61,290 nucleotides of DNA from Streptomyces soli (GTDB lineage Bacteria; Actinomycetota; Actinomycetes; Streptomycetales; Streptomycetaceae), in contig NZ_RJVR01000056.1 in NCBI RefSeq assembly GCF_003999195.1, positions 1 to 61,290 on the forward strand, given 5' to 3'. The stretch's first letter is position 1. Every line of letters starts with the position of its first letter. Below the pieces are notes generated by a model. The model searched no databases, had not been told where the DNA came from, and saw only the letters and a program-made list of their open reading frames with translations. This document shows, piece after piece, positions 1 through 8,031 of this stretch. Position numbers and translations under genes: made by a program.

Positions 1-839
1 GACTCTCGCCCTTGCGACCTCCGAGCCCGCGGCCACCCCGGACCCGTAAACGAGCGACGGGCCGGAGCCCGCTTCGAACGCGGCCACCTCGTCGAACGAC
101 CTGAGGCTCACGCGGCCTGAACCACCTCAACCGATTCACAGGTATTGACGATTACTCAGTTCAAGGACATCTGGACAGTCCAAAACCACGCACTGCAGCT
201 TGCCGATCACCGGAGATCCTCCAACAGCACGGGCCCCTGGCTCTGGTGAGCCACAGCCCGACACGCAGGAAGGCGCTGCGTAGGACCGCCGAGCGCGTAG
301 ACCTTAGCCGCATCTTCCGCCACTCGTCCGTCACATCACGATCTACGGCTGGAGTACTAGGCCCAATCTTCCCGAAGTCCCTGACAAGCGCGGACCAGGA
401 AGGGAGTGCCATGTCTAAGAGGATCCCCACGAGAGGCCCCGTAAGCCGAACATCACGCTCAACATCACCTACCGGGAGTGGACGAAGGAGAAGGCTGCGC
501 CTTGCGAAGATCCTCTTCGGTCCCAGGCCGAAGCTCCCAGGCGAACCTGACGAGGGATGAGCGCACCGGTGGTAGTCCGCCGAAGCACGTCCACCAGTTC
601 CGGCGTCAACGTCGACTCGGCCGAGACCCCGTGCTGATCGGACCCTGACACTGTCCGCCGGGCCTCGTGTGGGTGGGGGGATATCTCACCTCACAGGGAG
701 GCCGATTTCGCGAAATCTGGGTCGGCTTCTTCCCAGGGCTGTCGCAAAGTCTTTTGATCTTGGTTTTCGCTGGTCAGCGGATCTTGAGGAGGTCGAGATG
801 GCGGACGAAGGGGTCGTAGAACATCTCGCGGATGGCGCT
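1..839. other. gene-poor degenerate stretch
   Basis: No convincing complete gene is visible. Short in-frame stretches with coding-like composition occur (for example a reading around 440-548 without a good start, and a small ATG ORF at 557-637), but none has family resemblance plus a start and ribosome site. The stretch looks like eroded mobile DNA at the edge of the accessory region. Confidence 0.4.
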
Positions 840-960
840 GGCGATGTTGGGCGGGCGCGGGCGAAGCCCCATGGCCGCAGCGGTCCGTCGCAGGGCGGGC
901 AGGGCAGCAGGGTCGCCTCGCGCTCGTCGGTCACCACGATCTTCTGCTGCCGTCCTCCCA
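840..960 (-). pseudogene. remnant resembling DUF6431/transposase N-terminus
   Basis: Read on the minus strand, about 35 residues include VVTDEREATLL followed by CPPCDGPLRPWG. This resembles the zinc-knuckle start of the DUF6431 (transposase-like) family of actinomycetes. The similarity stops abruptly, and another frame then carries IASAIREMFYDPFVRHLD up to a stop near 775. No full-length frame survives, so this is a frameshifted, truncated relic. The family call is from memory of the motif and is tentative. Confidence 0.3.
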
Positions 961-1670
961 TGTCTCCACCGTGGGCCGGCGGGTGCCCGGCGCGCCAGGG
1001 GCGGCTGGTGTTGCAGGATGCCGTCGCAGCGACGGGCGCCAAGTGTGCTGGCGGCGCCGGTCCTGATGGCAGCTCCGACTCCCCGATGCGACAACATGGA
1101 GACGTCCGCGCGTGGGTCCCGCCAGGTCCCGGCCCCTGTCCTTGTCGCCGCACACGACGGACGACAGCGTGAACGTGAACCTCCGTCAGGAAAGAGGCGT
1201 TCAGCGTCACCACGATCGTCGGGACGTGCTCATCCTCGGAGTCGCTCAACAGCATGGAAGCAGATGGCCGTGCGCCTGGAAGAAGCCGGAGCGGACGCGA
1301 AGGTCTCCATCGAGGTCCAGCCGAACAGGCGGGCGAAGCTGAACGTGGCTGCCTCGGCGCACTCGACGAGTCCCGGTCGCAAAGGCATAGCCACACTTTA
1401 CTGATGCCCTCAGCTTCGACCTGGACGCGGCGCTTCCAATCGTTCGCATGTGCACGGCATGGACGGCGCTGCCTGGCACCTACCGTGTCGTGCAGCGCGG
1501 GAATCGGTGCAGCCCACGCGCGAGGCCTGGATGTGCTACATAACAGATTCAGATGGCAGACCGCGCGGCAGCACACGAAAGCACTGCGCAGCAAATCGAT
1601 GAGTGGCCCGCAGCCTGCGTTTACGATCCATCTGGGCAAGTCAGCAGCCTGACTTGATAGGCTCCCCGGC
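961..1670. other. no gene seen
   Basis: Long open frames on both strands here are the usual product of high G+C. They have no domain-like content, no credible start and they overlap one another. I see nothing functional before the small ORF at 1671. Confidence 0.4.
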
Positions 1671-1775
1671 ATGACCAAGGAAGAGTGGCTGGAACACTGG
1701 CTGGCAAAAGCACCGCCCCTCTCGAAGGAGCAAGTCGACAAGATCCTGGACCTGATGGACCAACGTGCCGACTGA
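1671..1775 (+). CDS. 34-residue small protein
   Basis: An ATG ORF of 35 codons begins MTKEEWLEHWLAKAPPLSKE and ends MDQRAD. It is amphipathic and probably all alpha-helical. Codon third positions are G/C rich, as expected for a translated Streptomyces gene. A strong rho-independent-like hairpin follows six bases after the stop, which supports a real transcription unit. No Shine-Dalgarno is obvious. The function is unknown. Small ORFs of this look are common beside integrated elements in Streptomyces, but I cannot assign a family with certainty. Confidence 0.55.
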   Translation: MTKEEWLEHWLAKAPPLSKEQVDKILDLMDQRAD

Positions 1776-1780
1776 GCTAG

Positions 1781-1807
1781 GGCCCCTGCTGACCTCTGGC
1801 AGGGGCC
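1781..1807 (+). terminator. hairpin terminator after the small ORF
   Basis: A perfect 9-bp stem (GGCCCCTGC / GCAGGGGCC) closes a 9-base loop and is followed by TTCGTC. It lies directly after the stop of the 34-residue ORF. There is no long U tract, as is typical for actinomycetes. Confidence 0.7.
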
Positions 1808-1839
1808 TTCGTCATGCCCGGTGTCCCGTGTCACCGAAC

Positions 1840-1981
1840 TGTCCCGTCTCAAATGATCTGGTCCGTGGCCGGCGCTGTGACCTGCGGCGACCGGATCAGT
1901 TGAGACGCCGGAGCGCCAGGAATCTCAGGCGATCTGGTCCCGGAAGCCGGGATGTGCGTGTTGTCTCAGATGATCTGGTCC
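1840..1981 (+). repeat. left-end subterminal repeats
   Basis: Four copies of a 16-19 base core occur at about 1846-1864, 1891-1906 (inverted), 1923-1940 and 1962-1981. The shared parts are TCTCA and GATCTGGTCC. They are likely transposase-binding sites of the 1840-4006 element. Confidence 0.7.
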
Positions 1982-2065
1982 AGCTCCGCACCGTGGGCGT
2001 CGATGAAGCCGACCTCCACGGACAATGTCATCGACGCGCGCGAGCGGGGATCGTAGCCTCTCGAT

Positions 2066-2665
2066 GTGCCCGCATCCCAAAGCATCAACTCCTGGCAGCA
2101 AGTGGACTCCCGAGCGGGCTTCGCCGCCTACCTCCGCTTCCTGGCCTTCGACTGCGAACGTGCCTGCGGCGGCCAGGACTCCGAGGCGCCCACGGCCCAG
2201 CGCTGGACCCATCAGAGCATCAACGGCTTCCTGTGGGGCTGGGTCCGCCTGCTGGGCAGCCGTATCGACGGCACCGACCTGCTGCACGAAGAAGCCCTCG
2301 ACCGACCCGGCTGGCGTGGACTGGCCTACCAAATCGACACGGTCCGCACGACCCCGCCCGTGTTCAACTGCGTGCTCGCCGACTCCGACACCAAGCCCGA
2401 CGAAGTCGACACCGCCCAGGACCTGCGCATGTACGCCGCGACGCTCGCCACCGACTTCGCCCGAGACCAACGCGAACGCCAGGCGAAGACCGACCGCGGC
2501 CAATGGGCCGGCGACGGAGGCAGCTGGGCACACAGCACCCTCTACGACTGGCTCGCTTCCTGGGCCGCCTGGGCAGGCGCCAACTCGCCACTCCACGCGC
2601 AACTCGACCCAGTCACGTGGAGATCCGTCGCCCTGCAACTCTCGGTCGCGCGCATCTACGAGTAG
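2066..2665 (+). CDS. conserved hypothetical protein, two repeated halves
   Basis: A 199-residue soluble protein begins at GTG (an ATG two bases upstream is in another frame). It appears to contain two related segments: WTHQSINGFLWGWVRLL near residue 50 and WAHSTLYDWLASWAAW near residue 155. Each has a tryptophan-rich helix resembling the DUF7660-type domain found among actinomycete immunity-like proteins; that family call is tentative. No signal peptide or membrane segment is visible. It is the first of two cargo genes between the ends of the transposon and is transcribed toward the GNAT gene. The ribosome site is weak. It ends with ARIYE just before a TCTCA-like repeat at 2668. Confidence 0.6.
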   Translation: MPASQSINSWQQVDSRAGFAAYLRFLAFDCERACGGQDSEAPTAQRWTHQSINGFLWGWVRLLGSRIDGTDLLHEEALDRPGWRGLAYQIDTVRTTPPVFNCVLADSDTKPDEVDTAQDLRMYAATLATDFARDQRERQAKTDRGQWAGDGGSWAHSTLYDWLASWAAWAGANSPLHAQLDPVTWRSVALQLSVARIYE

Positions 2666-2988
2666 TGTTCCGTCTCATTGATCACGTCATGAAGACGCGC
2701 CGTGAACTGGGCGCTGACAGGTCTGACTGAGATTCGTCTCGTGGGTGACGTGCCGGGACACGGACCGCTGCCTGGGCAGCGTCGACAGTCTCATCGATCA
2801 TGGTTGAAGCCGGTGTGCTGAGCTGGGGTTCGTCAGCTTGGCTGAGATGCTGAAGAGGCGATTCTCGCTGGACATGGCATTTTCCGGGGGCTGGGCCAGC
2901 TTGAGTGGACCCCGGGGTTGGGTCAAGCGGCGCGCCGAGGCCGACGACCGATCGGTGGCCTCGCGGATCCGCGCTGTCGAGCACAAGC
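2666..2988. other. intergenic region within cargo transposon
   Basis: About 320 bases with no convincing gene. It contains degenerate copies of the TCTCA/TGATC core near 2668, 2722 and 2789. These could be old internal ends or remains of a smaller element. Confidence 0.35.
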
Positions 2989-3537
2989 TCAACCGGACGG
3001 CGTGACCGGGGACCACACGCCGAACCACTGTTCGGCGCCCCACTCCTCGAACCGTTGCACCTCGGTGAACCCCAGCTTCGCCGCGAGGCGCATCGAGCGG
3101 TCGTTGGCGGTCTGGGTGCAGAGCACCACCGGCTCGCCGGGAAGCGCGTCGGCGAACCAGTCGAGTGCCGCTGCGCACGCCTCGGCGGCGTACCCGCGTC
3201 CCCATGCCTCTGGCAGGAAAAGGTAGCCGAGCTCGGCCTCCCCGGCATCCGGACGGACATGACTCCGATGCTCCGCGTCGCGCCGGTTGAGCTCGATGGT
3301 GCCGATCATCGCTCCGTCGAGATCGATCACGAAAAGGCCGGGGCGCCTCTCGGGCGTCTCAGGCACCGCGCGCTCGAGTTCATCACGCGGTCGAGGGCCA
3401 CCGATGTAGGTGCCCACCTCTGGCGAGGCGAACAGCTCGATGATCGCGGCACGGTCCCGGGCCTCGGGCTCGCGGAGCACGAGCCGCTCGGTCCTGATCG
3501 GGGCAGGTGGCCAGGCGACGGGTCCGAGCTCAGTCAT
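2989..3537 (-). CDS. GNAT family N-acetyltransferase (RimJ/RimL-like)
   Basis: A 182-residue protein starting MTELGPVAW has the layout of the Acetyltransf_3 (RimJ/RimL) group. The N-terminal strand is TERLVLREPEARDRAAI, the central beta strand LGYLFLPEAWGRGYAAEA carries the acetyl-CoA pyrophosphate loop (GRGYA), and the C-terminal part NDRSMRLAAKLGFTEVQRFE is the usual end. Such enzymes transfer an acetyl group from acetyl-CoA to an amino group, often a ribosomal-protein N-terminus or a small-molecule amine; the substrate here cannot be told. It is the second cargo gene of the transposon, convergent with the first. A start three codons upstream (3546) is possible. Confidence 0.85.
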   Translation of the reverse strand: MTELGPVAWPPAPIRTERLVLREPEARDRAAIIELFASPEVGTYIGGPRPRDELERAVPETPERRPGLFVIDLDGAMIGTIELNRRDAEHRSHVRPDAGEAELGYLFLPEAWGRGYAAEACAAALDWFADALPGEPVVLCTQTANDRSMRLAAKLGFTEVQRFEEWGAEQWFGVWSPVTPSG

Positions 3538-3788
3538 GGCGGGCAACCTATCGCACGCCCGCCGGGCAGGAGCCTCAGACGACCGACAGCGGCAGCAGCT
3601 TCTGAACCCGTCGGCCCGATCTGGATGTCGGTGTCCATGGCCGGGCAGTCCGGCGCTGATCGCGGCAGCGGCTCGGTGGTGTCGGGTCGGACGGCCACCG
3701 TCACGCGCACCTGGGGTCGTCGCCGAGCCTCATCGGACAGCGCGCGTGTCCTGTCCATGGAACGACCATCACGGGTCCGGTGAGACAA

Positions 3789-4006
3789 GACAGATCAGAT
3801 GAGACTCAATCAACCCTGAAAGGTGAAAACCGGGCGTGGCCAGCCACGCACGCCGGGAATCCGCCGACTACCACCTGAGATATGTGAGACACCACCAGGT
3901 CCAGTGAGACCGGACAAGTAGCCCCCGCCAGACCAGATCACCTGAGACGAAGAGCGGATCGAACCAGATCACCTGAGACAGGGACCAGTTCGACTGAGAC
4001 GGGACA
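3789..4006 (-). repeat. right-end subterminal repeats
   Basis: Copies of the inverted core (ACCAGATCACCTGAGAC type) lie at about 3789-3805, 3895-3910, 3932-3948, 3962-3979 and 3982-4000. The last belongs to the terminal repeat ending at 4006. The two central copies are almost identical. The interval 3538-3788 upstream of the acetyltransferase shows no clear gene. Confidence 0.7.
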
Positions 4007-4026
4007 CGAACCTTGAGCGCGCGTAG

Positions 4027-4054
4027 TTGGCGCCTGGCCAAAATTGCCGGCACC
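4027..4054 (+). repeat. candidate left end of an outer element
   Basis: Two sites, TGGCGCC (4027) and CGGCACC (4048), are 21 bases apart with CTGGCCAAAATTG between them. They resemble the reverse complement of the repeats at 7172-7247 (CTGGCCAAGATTCTTGGCA). A two-site left end 21-22 bases apart is also seen at 4102/4124. This suggests a left end of the same family whose right end is near 7250. Confidence 0.4.
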
Positions 4055-4164
4055 GAGAGCAGGTGGAGCCGGCCTGTGCGGCTGTGCCGGGACGCGATAG
4101 GTGTCACCTGGCGCCACAGTTTCTGTCACCAGCCTCTCTGCTGCTGTTGGCGGGAGGGTGCCGG

Positions 4165-5274
4165 TCACGCCGAAGGGTCATCCTGCGTCTGAGGAGGGCC
4201 ATAGTCCCGGCGATACCTGCGTGTCATCTCTTCCACTTGGTGGAACACGTCAGGATGCTCTCTGCACAGGTTTTCGAGCCGTTGTATCGACTCATCCACG
4301 ATGTGCTCGACGCCGTGGTCCTGGAGAATCAACGCACGTTTCTTGCCGATGTCCTCCCACAGTTTGCGCCTTTGATTCTTCAGCTGGCCCAATGCGGCAC
4401 TGCGGTCTTGGGGTGTCTCGGCTTTGTTGTTCCACTCTTCGTACGAGTCGCGGAGCTGCCGCATCTGCCGCCCCGGCGACTTGCGCCACGCCCCGAGCCC
4501 ATCGAGGTCGGAAAACAGGACGTGAATCTCATCGAGTGCGTCATAGGCCGCGCGGCATACTTCCGGGTCGAAACCGTTCTGCTCCGCGTTGGCCAGGTCC
4601 TGCAGTAGGGACTTGATCGCTCTGCGGCGGAACCATAGCAATTTATCCGCAGCCGGACCGATGGATGTGTACAGGAATAGCTGTATCAACCTTTCGCTGG
4701 AGATCATCTCTGACACGCCGCGTGCGTCCCGGTTGGTACGCAGCGTCATCCCGACGACGTAACCATCCCCTTCCCCTCCGCGCCATACTGGACCGCCACT
4801 GAAACCAGGAACCACGGCGAAACCGTGTAGGTGTTGGCTGTTCAGTTGGTATCGGTGGCTCCCTCGGTGTCCCATAACGGTGCTGGAGACGAACTGAGGT
4901 CCTGCGGCCGTGGTGCAGCCATGCACCCGAACATCCTGGCCGGTGAGCCATCTCTCGGGATCGGGTATGAGTTGACATGGCTGTATGCCTGCGGGTGCCG
5001 CCCCCGTCAGCAGCAGGACTGCCACGTCGTCGCCCATGTCCGACCACTTGACCAAGGTTGCTGTTCGCTGAGCATTGCGCGCGTACGGGAAGCGGACGTC
5101 CACCTGTACTGTGTTGCGGTCGGAACGCTGGAGGTGCCGATCTAGGATGTCTTTCTCAATCACGTGCCGAGCTGTGAAGATGTGGTCGCTGATCGTATAG
5201 ATCCCACATCCTTGATGGTTCGGTCGCCCGGACCCCGCGATAGTCACGAGTCCGCCGTTGGCACCGTCAGGCAT
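4165..5274 (-). CDS. trypsin-like serine protease of a conflict module
   Basis: A 369-residue protein has a trypsin-fold N-terminal half with the catalytic triad in order: His37 in FTARHVIE, Asp82 or 83 in GDDVAVLLL, and Ser159 in PGFSGGPVW. There is no signal peptide, so it should act in the cytoplasm. Residues about 215-369 form a charged helical region without a recognised domain. Its start overlaps the stop of the upstream partner gene by 8 bases, indicating translational coupling. In bacteria, intracellular trypsins beside Trypco domain proteins are regarded as parts of conflict or self/non-self systems in which proteolysis activates an effector or kills the cell. The target of this protease is unknown. 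The call as a protease is firm; the defence role is inference from context. Confidence 0.85.
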   Translation of the reverse strand: MPDGANGGLVTIAGSGRPNHQGCGIYTISDHIFTARHVIEKDILDRHLQRSDRNTVQVDVRFPYARNAQRTATLVKWSDMGDDVAVLLLTGAAPAGIQPCQLIPDPERWLTGQDVRVHGCTTAAGPQFVSSTVMGHRGSHRYQLNSQHLHGFAVVPGFSGGPVWRGGEGDGYVVGMTLRTNRDARGVSEMISSERLIQLFLYTSIGPAADKLLWFRRRAIKSLLQDLANAEQNGFDPEVCRAAYDALDEIHVLFSDLDGLGAWRKSPGRQMRQLRDSYEEWNNKAETPQDRSAALGQLKNQRRKLWEDIGKKRALILQDHGVEHIVDESIQRLENLCREHPDVFHQVEEMTRRYRRDYGPPQTQDDPSA

Positions 5275-5611
5275 GGTCGCTCCTCCAGTGGATGGTGAAG
5301 TTAAATACCGACTCAGCCTCTCCTTTTACGACCTTGACGTCGCAGCCGCCACTAAAGCTGATTCCAAAGCTAAGCTCTGCCGCTTCGTAGTCTAGATTGC
5401 TGGTTTGCATCTCGTCCTTGGCTATCTGAGCCAAGGACAACGCCGCGCGAAGTCCTTTCCTTATGACCTCGACTCCTAGATCTGTGAACTTGCTGGCGAT
5501 TTCGCGAACCCCGGCCTCTTCCCAACTGTCGCCGTCGTGTATGAGACCTTCGTCGACATCCAGGGCGACCGTGAGCTCACTATCCGGAAGCCTTATCAGC
5601 ACCGCAGCCAT
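5267..5611 (-). CDS. Trypco1-type (CU044_2847-like) partner of the protease
   Basis: A 114-residue protein starting MAAVLIRLPDSELTVALDV. GGGGT lies about 8 bases before this ATG; an ATG two codons upstream is possible. Two N-terminal strands, a central helix (VIRKGLRAALSLAQIAKDEM) and a C-terminal beta hairpin (ELSFGISFSGGCDVKVVKGE ... FNFTIHWRS) match my memory of the trypsin-co-occurring domain 1. Such proteins sit beside intracellular trypsins and may serve as regulators or substrates. The stop overlaps the protease start by 8 bases. The frame stays open upstream to 5830, but that part has composition unlike a coding region. Confidence 0.65.
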   Translation of the reverse strand: MAAVLIRLPDSELTVALDVDEGLIHDGDSWEEAGVREIASKFTDLGVEVIRKGLRAALSLAQIAKDEMQTSNLDYEAAELSFGISFSGGCDVKVVKGEAESVFNFTIHWRSDHA

Positions 5612-5973
5612 AGGCATCACCCCGTTGACTAGGTGTGGAATGCAGCCCACACCGCCCAGAAACTCCCCTCTTGCCAGGTTGCTCCCCGCATGGCGTGAAC
5701 GCACATCGATCATGGAACAGAGCACAAAACACGCCCAGTGAATCGGCCCCACCGGACCGACCTCTTGGCCCCACTCGGCGATCTGTCCCGAGCGGTCCGA
5801 CCGGAAGTTCTGGCCCCACTTCAAGCCCATTTGGGCAGCCTGCCGGAGGACCCAGTCCGAGCCACGCGGCGGGCCGCCGTACCGCCACCGTCACGCCGAC
5901 AACCGCGTAAGCGGACCGCACCACTGGCCGTGGCCGAGTGAGGGCGGACAACAACCGCGCCGACCGGGCTGTC

Positions 5974-6066
5974 GGTGACAAGTAGCGTGCCGATCCGGTG
6001 ACAACTGCCGTGCTTCGCCGACGCGGAACCCCCAGGTCAGCGCCGATCATGGCGGATAACTATCGT
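5974..6066 (+). repeat. GGTGACA-type end repeats
   Basis: Two copies, GGTGACAAGTAGCGTGCC at 5974 and GGTGACAACTGCCGTGC at 5997, are 23 bases apart. A weaker inverted copy ending GTTGGCAC lies at about 6060. They match the right-end sites at 6594-6652 and probably mark the end of another cargo unit. The interval 5612-5973 holds no gene I can support. Confidence 0.5.
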
Positions 6067-6144
6067 GCGTTGGCACAGTAGGCTCCACGACCGATTCTCG
6101 TGACCGTTCTTGCCCCAGGGCCTGGCCTGGGTAGGTTGGTCAGG

Positions 6145-6363
6145 GTGAGCACGTGGGGGTGGAACTATCGGTATGTAGGGCCTGCTGAACTGAAGGCAAT
6201 GGTCCAGCCGGGTCGCGCGGGCTGGAAAGTGGGCTCGCCAGCGGACTTCGACGCTTGGGCGTCGGGGCGGACAGCGGAGGAGCTGGCCGAGCCGTTCACC
6301 TTCGTTGTGGACTCCGCCGGAACCCTGCGGCTGGCGCCGCGCCGCAGCGCGTGCCGCGGTTGA
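6145..6363 (+). pseudogene. truncated conserved hypothetical gene
   Basis: A GTG-started frame encodes WGWNYRYVGPAELKAMV ... EPFTFVVDSAGTLRLAPRRS and then breaks. I recognise this as the first half of a Streptomyces family of about 130-150 residues. Members continue past the LRLAPRRS segment with a cysteine-containing region, which is missing here. The remaining frame stops six codons after that segment, followed by degenerate sequence. It is therefore a 3'-truncated relic. The family has no known function. It lies between two clusters of transposon-end repeats. Confidence 0.5.
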
Positions 6364-6593
6364 TGCGGTGGGGCAGTTGTGCCCGGATCTCGCCCGGTGA
6401 CCGGCGAGGCATGGGACTTCCCAAGAGTCGGATCAGTTGCGTCAACGATACTCAGACAGTGGGTCATCCGGCATCGTTCTCCAGGGCATCAGGGTCGATC
6501 GCCTGGGCGAGATGGTGACGCGAGCCCACACGAACACCGAGGCCATGCCCCCAGGAAAGCGGCCGCCGCCGCCAGGCCCCAAGCTTCGAAATT

Positions 6594-6728
6594 GGTGACA
6601 ACAAGACTGGCAATTCACCACAGGTGACAGGAACCGTGGCCACATGGTGACAACAAACGTGGCACACGCGTCACCCTCGGGCAGGTCACAGCATCGCTCT
6701 GGTGACACCTATCGCGTCTCGGCACAGC
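6594..6728 (+). repeat. right end of the 4081-6728 element
   Basis: GGTGACA sites occur at 6594, 6623, 6646 and 6701, with spacings 29, 23 and 55. The first three are followed by a degenerate CAANACGTGGCAC-like tail. The last is part of the 28-bp terminal inverted repeat. Confidence 0.65.
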
Positions 6729-6783
6729 GGCTCCTCGGTGGTCGCACGCGTAGATCGATTGAAGCTTCTGGCAGCATGAGCTT

Positions 6784-7164
6784 GTGGAGACCGTCGACGA
6801 CTCGGATGACCCGCTCCGGCTGCTGATGGGCCAGGAGGTGAGCGCTGTGTGTTTCGTGCGTGATTACGTCGAGCTGCACTTCGATGGACCGGTCTTGCGG
6901 GCCCTGAGCGATCCCTTCGGGTTGTACGGCTGCCACGGGTGGCGCTTCCCTGCACGGGGGTCGCTGGAGCTCATGCGCTGCTACATCGGCAAGACCGTCG
7001 ACGACTATGAACTGGACCCAGATCGGATCCTCGCCGTGGACTTCGGCGAACACCGATTCGCCATCCCCCTGGAGCTGGCTTCGCGTGTGGGCCCCGAGGC
7101 AGCCCATCTGATCGGCGTTGATGGGAGAGGCCAGACTGACGCGAGATCGATGTGGATCTGGTAA
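6784..7164 (+). CDS. hypothetical protein
   Basis: A GTG start gives a 126-residue acidic, soluble protein beginning VETVDDSDDPLRLLMGQEVS. It has alternating strands and the segment YVELHFDGPVLRALSDPFGL near the middle. No signal peptide or membrane span is present, and I recognise no family. Codon use is normal for Streptomyces, supporting expression. It ends eight bases before another cluster of end-type repeats, and its 5' side abuts the right end at 6728. It is the likely cargo of an outer transposon that the protease-bearing element split. ATG is not available nearby, so GTG at 6784 is the best start. Confidence 0.6.
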   Translation: METVDDSDDPLRLLMGQEVSAVCFVRDYVELHFDGPVLRALSDPFGLYGCHGWRFPARGSLELMRCYIGKTVDDYELDPDRILAVDFGEHRFAIPLELASRVGPEAAHLIGVDGRGQTDARSMWIW

Positions 7165-7171
7165 CGGGGGC

Positions 7172-7247
7172 GGTGCCAACAAGCGTGGCACTTCACTGGC
7201 CGTGCCAAGAATCTTGGCCAGATGCTGCCAACTATCTTGGCCAGCTC
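7172..7247 (+). repeat. right-end repeats of the outer element
   Basis: Sites at 7172 (GGTGCCAACAAGCGTGGCAC), 7202 (GTGCCAAGAATCTTGGCCAG) and 7224 (GCTGCCAACTATCTTGGCCA) have TGCCA cores spaced 29 then 23 bases. This is exactly the spacing of the first three GGTGACA sites at 6594, 6623 and 6646. The shared layout with different core bases marks a sister element. Confidence 0.6.
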
Positions 7248-7311
7248 GCCCTGTCCGTTATCACTCAACCCAGTCCCTGTCTCATCGAAGGGAGTCGATT
7301 GGGACAACCTG

Positions 7312-7773
7312 ATGAGCGAGGATCTGCGGATGGACTTGGATGACCTGCTGGTAGGCCGCTGGAGCAGCCTCCCGCTCTCCTACGGGGTTATGGAAGCCTC
7401 TGAACTGGGACTTCTCCCCGACGGTCGCGGATGGAGCTCATGGTTCAATGTCGGCGCGTTGTGCGTCACGCGCTTTGGATGGGCGTGTCCCGAACCGGGG
7501 GTTGTAGAGCTGCATATGAAGTGGATGGTGGAGGGAACGCCCAGCCGAGGCGTCGCATCCCCTACGTTCTCTTCGATGGAGCCGGCGGTGCAGGTGGACG
7601 AGGTGACGCGTCATCACTACGTCGTCAGGCCCGTGGTACCGATGCCAGGTGGAGATGCCCTGACGGCGGTCAGCTTTGAAGAGCCGGTGGAGTTCTGTCG
7701 CCAGTACGCCAGGGGAGCGAAGGAGATCCGGCCCGAGGAGGACCCGACCTACCTCGTGCTGCCGTATCAGTAG
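7312..7773 (+). CDS. conserved hypothetical protein
   Basis: A 153-residue protein starts MSEDLRMDLDDLLVGRWSSL; an internal ATG at 7330 preceded by GAGG is an alternative start. It contains LPLSYGVMEASELGLLPDGR, then a beta-rich core with CVTRFGWACPEPGVVELHMK, and ends VEFCRQYARGAKEIRPEEDP. This pattern recurs in uncharacterised actinomycete proteins that I remember only as hypothetical. The composition suggests a small lipocalin-like beta barrel, but that is a guess. It is flanked by single TCTCA (7279) and TGAGAC (7791) motifs, so it may be cargo of yet another small unit. Confidence 0.6.
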   Translation: MSEDLRMDLDDLLVGRWSSLPLSYGVMEASELGLLPDGRGWSSWFNVGALCVTRFGWACPEPGVVELHMKWMVEGTPSRGVASPTFSSMEPAVQVDEVTRHHYVVRPVVPMPGGDALTAVSFEEPVEFCRQYARGAKEIRPEEDPTYLVLPYQ

Positions 7774-8031
7774 CTTGACCCGACCGCGTTCGGTGAGACG
7801 GCGACTGCGTTGCATGAGAACGGTCACGCCCTTGTCCGCCGACATCGAACCCAGCCCGCGGCGTTCCTTGTCATCCAATCCAGTCGCCGCAGGTCGCGGC
7901 TGGGCGGATGGCTCTCGGCGCCACGGGGCCACCTTGCCAATGAAGTTAGTCGTCGCAGGTCGGAGGCTTCCGCCCGGCTGGCTTCATTGGCAACGGACAG
8001 CCCTAACGCCCAGGCCGGACAGCGAGTTAGT
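7774..8031. other. no gene seen
   Basis: No supported gene. It carries a TGAGAC motif at about 7791 and two imperfect copies of a GTCGCAGGTCG-containing segment near 7881 and 7951. Confidence 0.3.

Larger units (their letters stand above)
1840..4006. mobile_element. cargo transposon without transposase (Tn7/Tn5053-like ends)
   Basis: Both ends begin TGTCCCGTCTCA, then six less conserved bases, then CTGGTCC. The right end is inverted, giving 21 of 25 matches. The element is flanked by CGAAC at 1835-1839 and again at 4007-4011, a 5-bp target duplication. Inside each end are further copies of the same core, roughly (G)TCTCA-NNTGATCTGGTCC. TGT...ACA termini, 5-bp duplication and several subterminal binding sites are typical of Tn7, Tn5053 and Mu-type elements. 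No transposase lies between the ends; the cargo is a gene of unknown function (2066-2665) and a GNAT acetyltransferase. The element must therefore be mobilised in trans or be a deletion derivative. Confidence 0.75.
4081..6728. mobile_element. second cargo transposon, protease pair as cargo
   Basis: A 28-bp inverted repeat (27 matches) joins 4081-4108 to 6701-6728. It contains GACGCGATAGGTGTCACC read inward. Inside the ends are further GGTGACA-type sites: 4102 and 4124 on the left; 6594, 6623, 6646 and 6701 on the right. The cargo is a trypsin-like protease and its Trypco1-type partner; no transposase is present. No target duplication is evident just outside 4081 and 6728, so the exact termini are uncertain. 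The internal repeats at 5974-6007 suggest that it has itself received or absorbed another end. Confidence 0.6.

Noticed and set aside
12..150. tRNA or other RNA gene as an island attachment site
   Set aside because: No tRNA cloverleaf with a T-loop and CCA-type end could be recognised here or elsewhere in the window.
686..1852. 388-residue open frame on the minus strand
   Set aside because: Low-complexity, no domain, no ribosome site, overlaps the small ORF and terminator on the other strand; typical G+C artefact.
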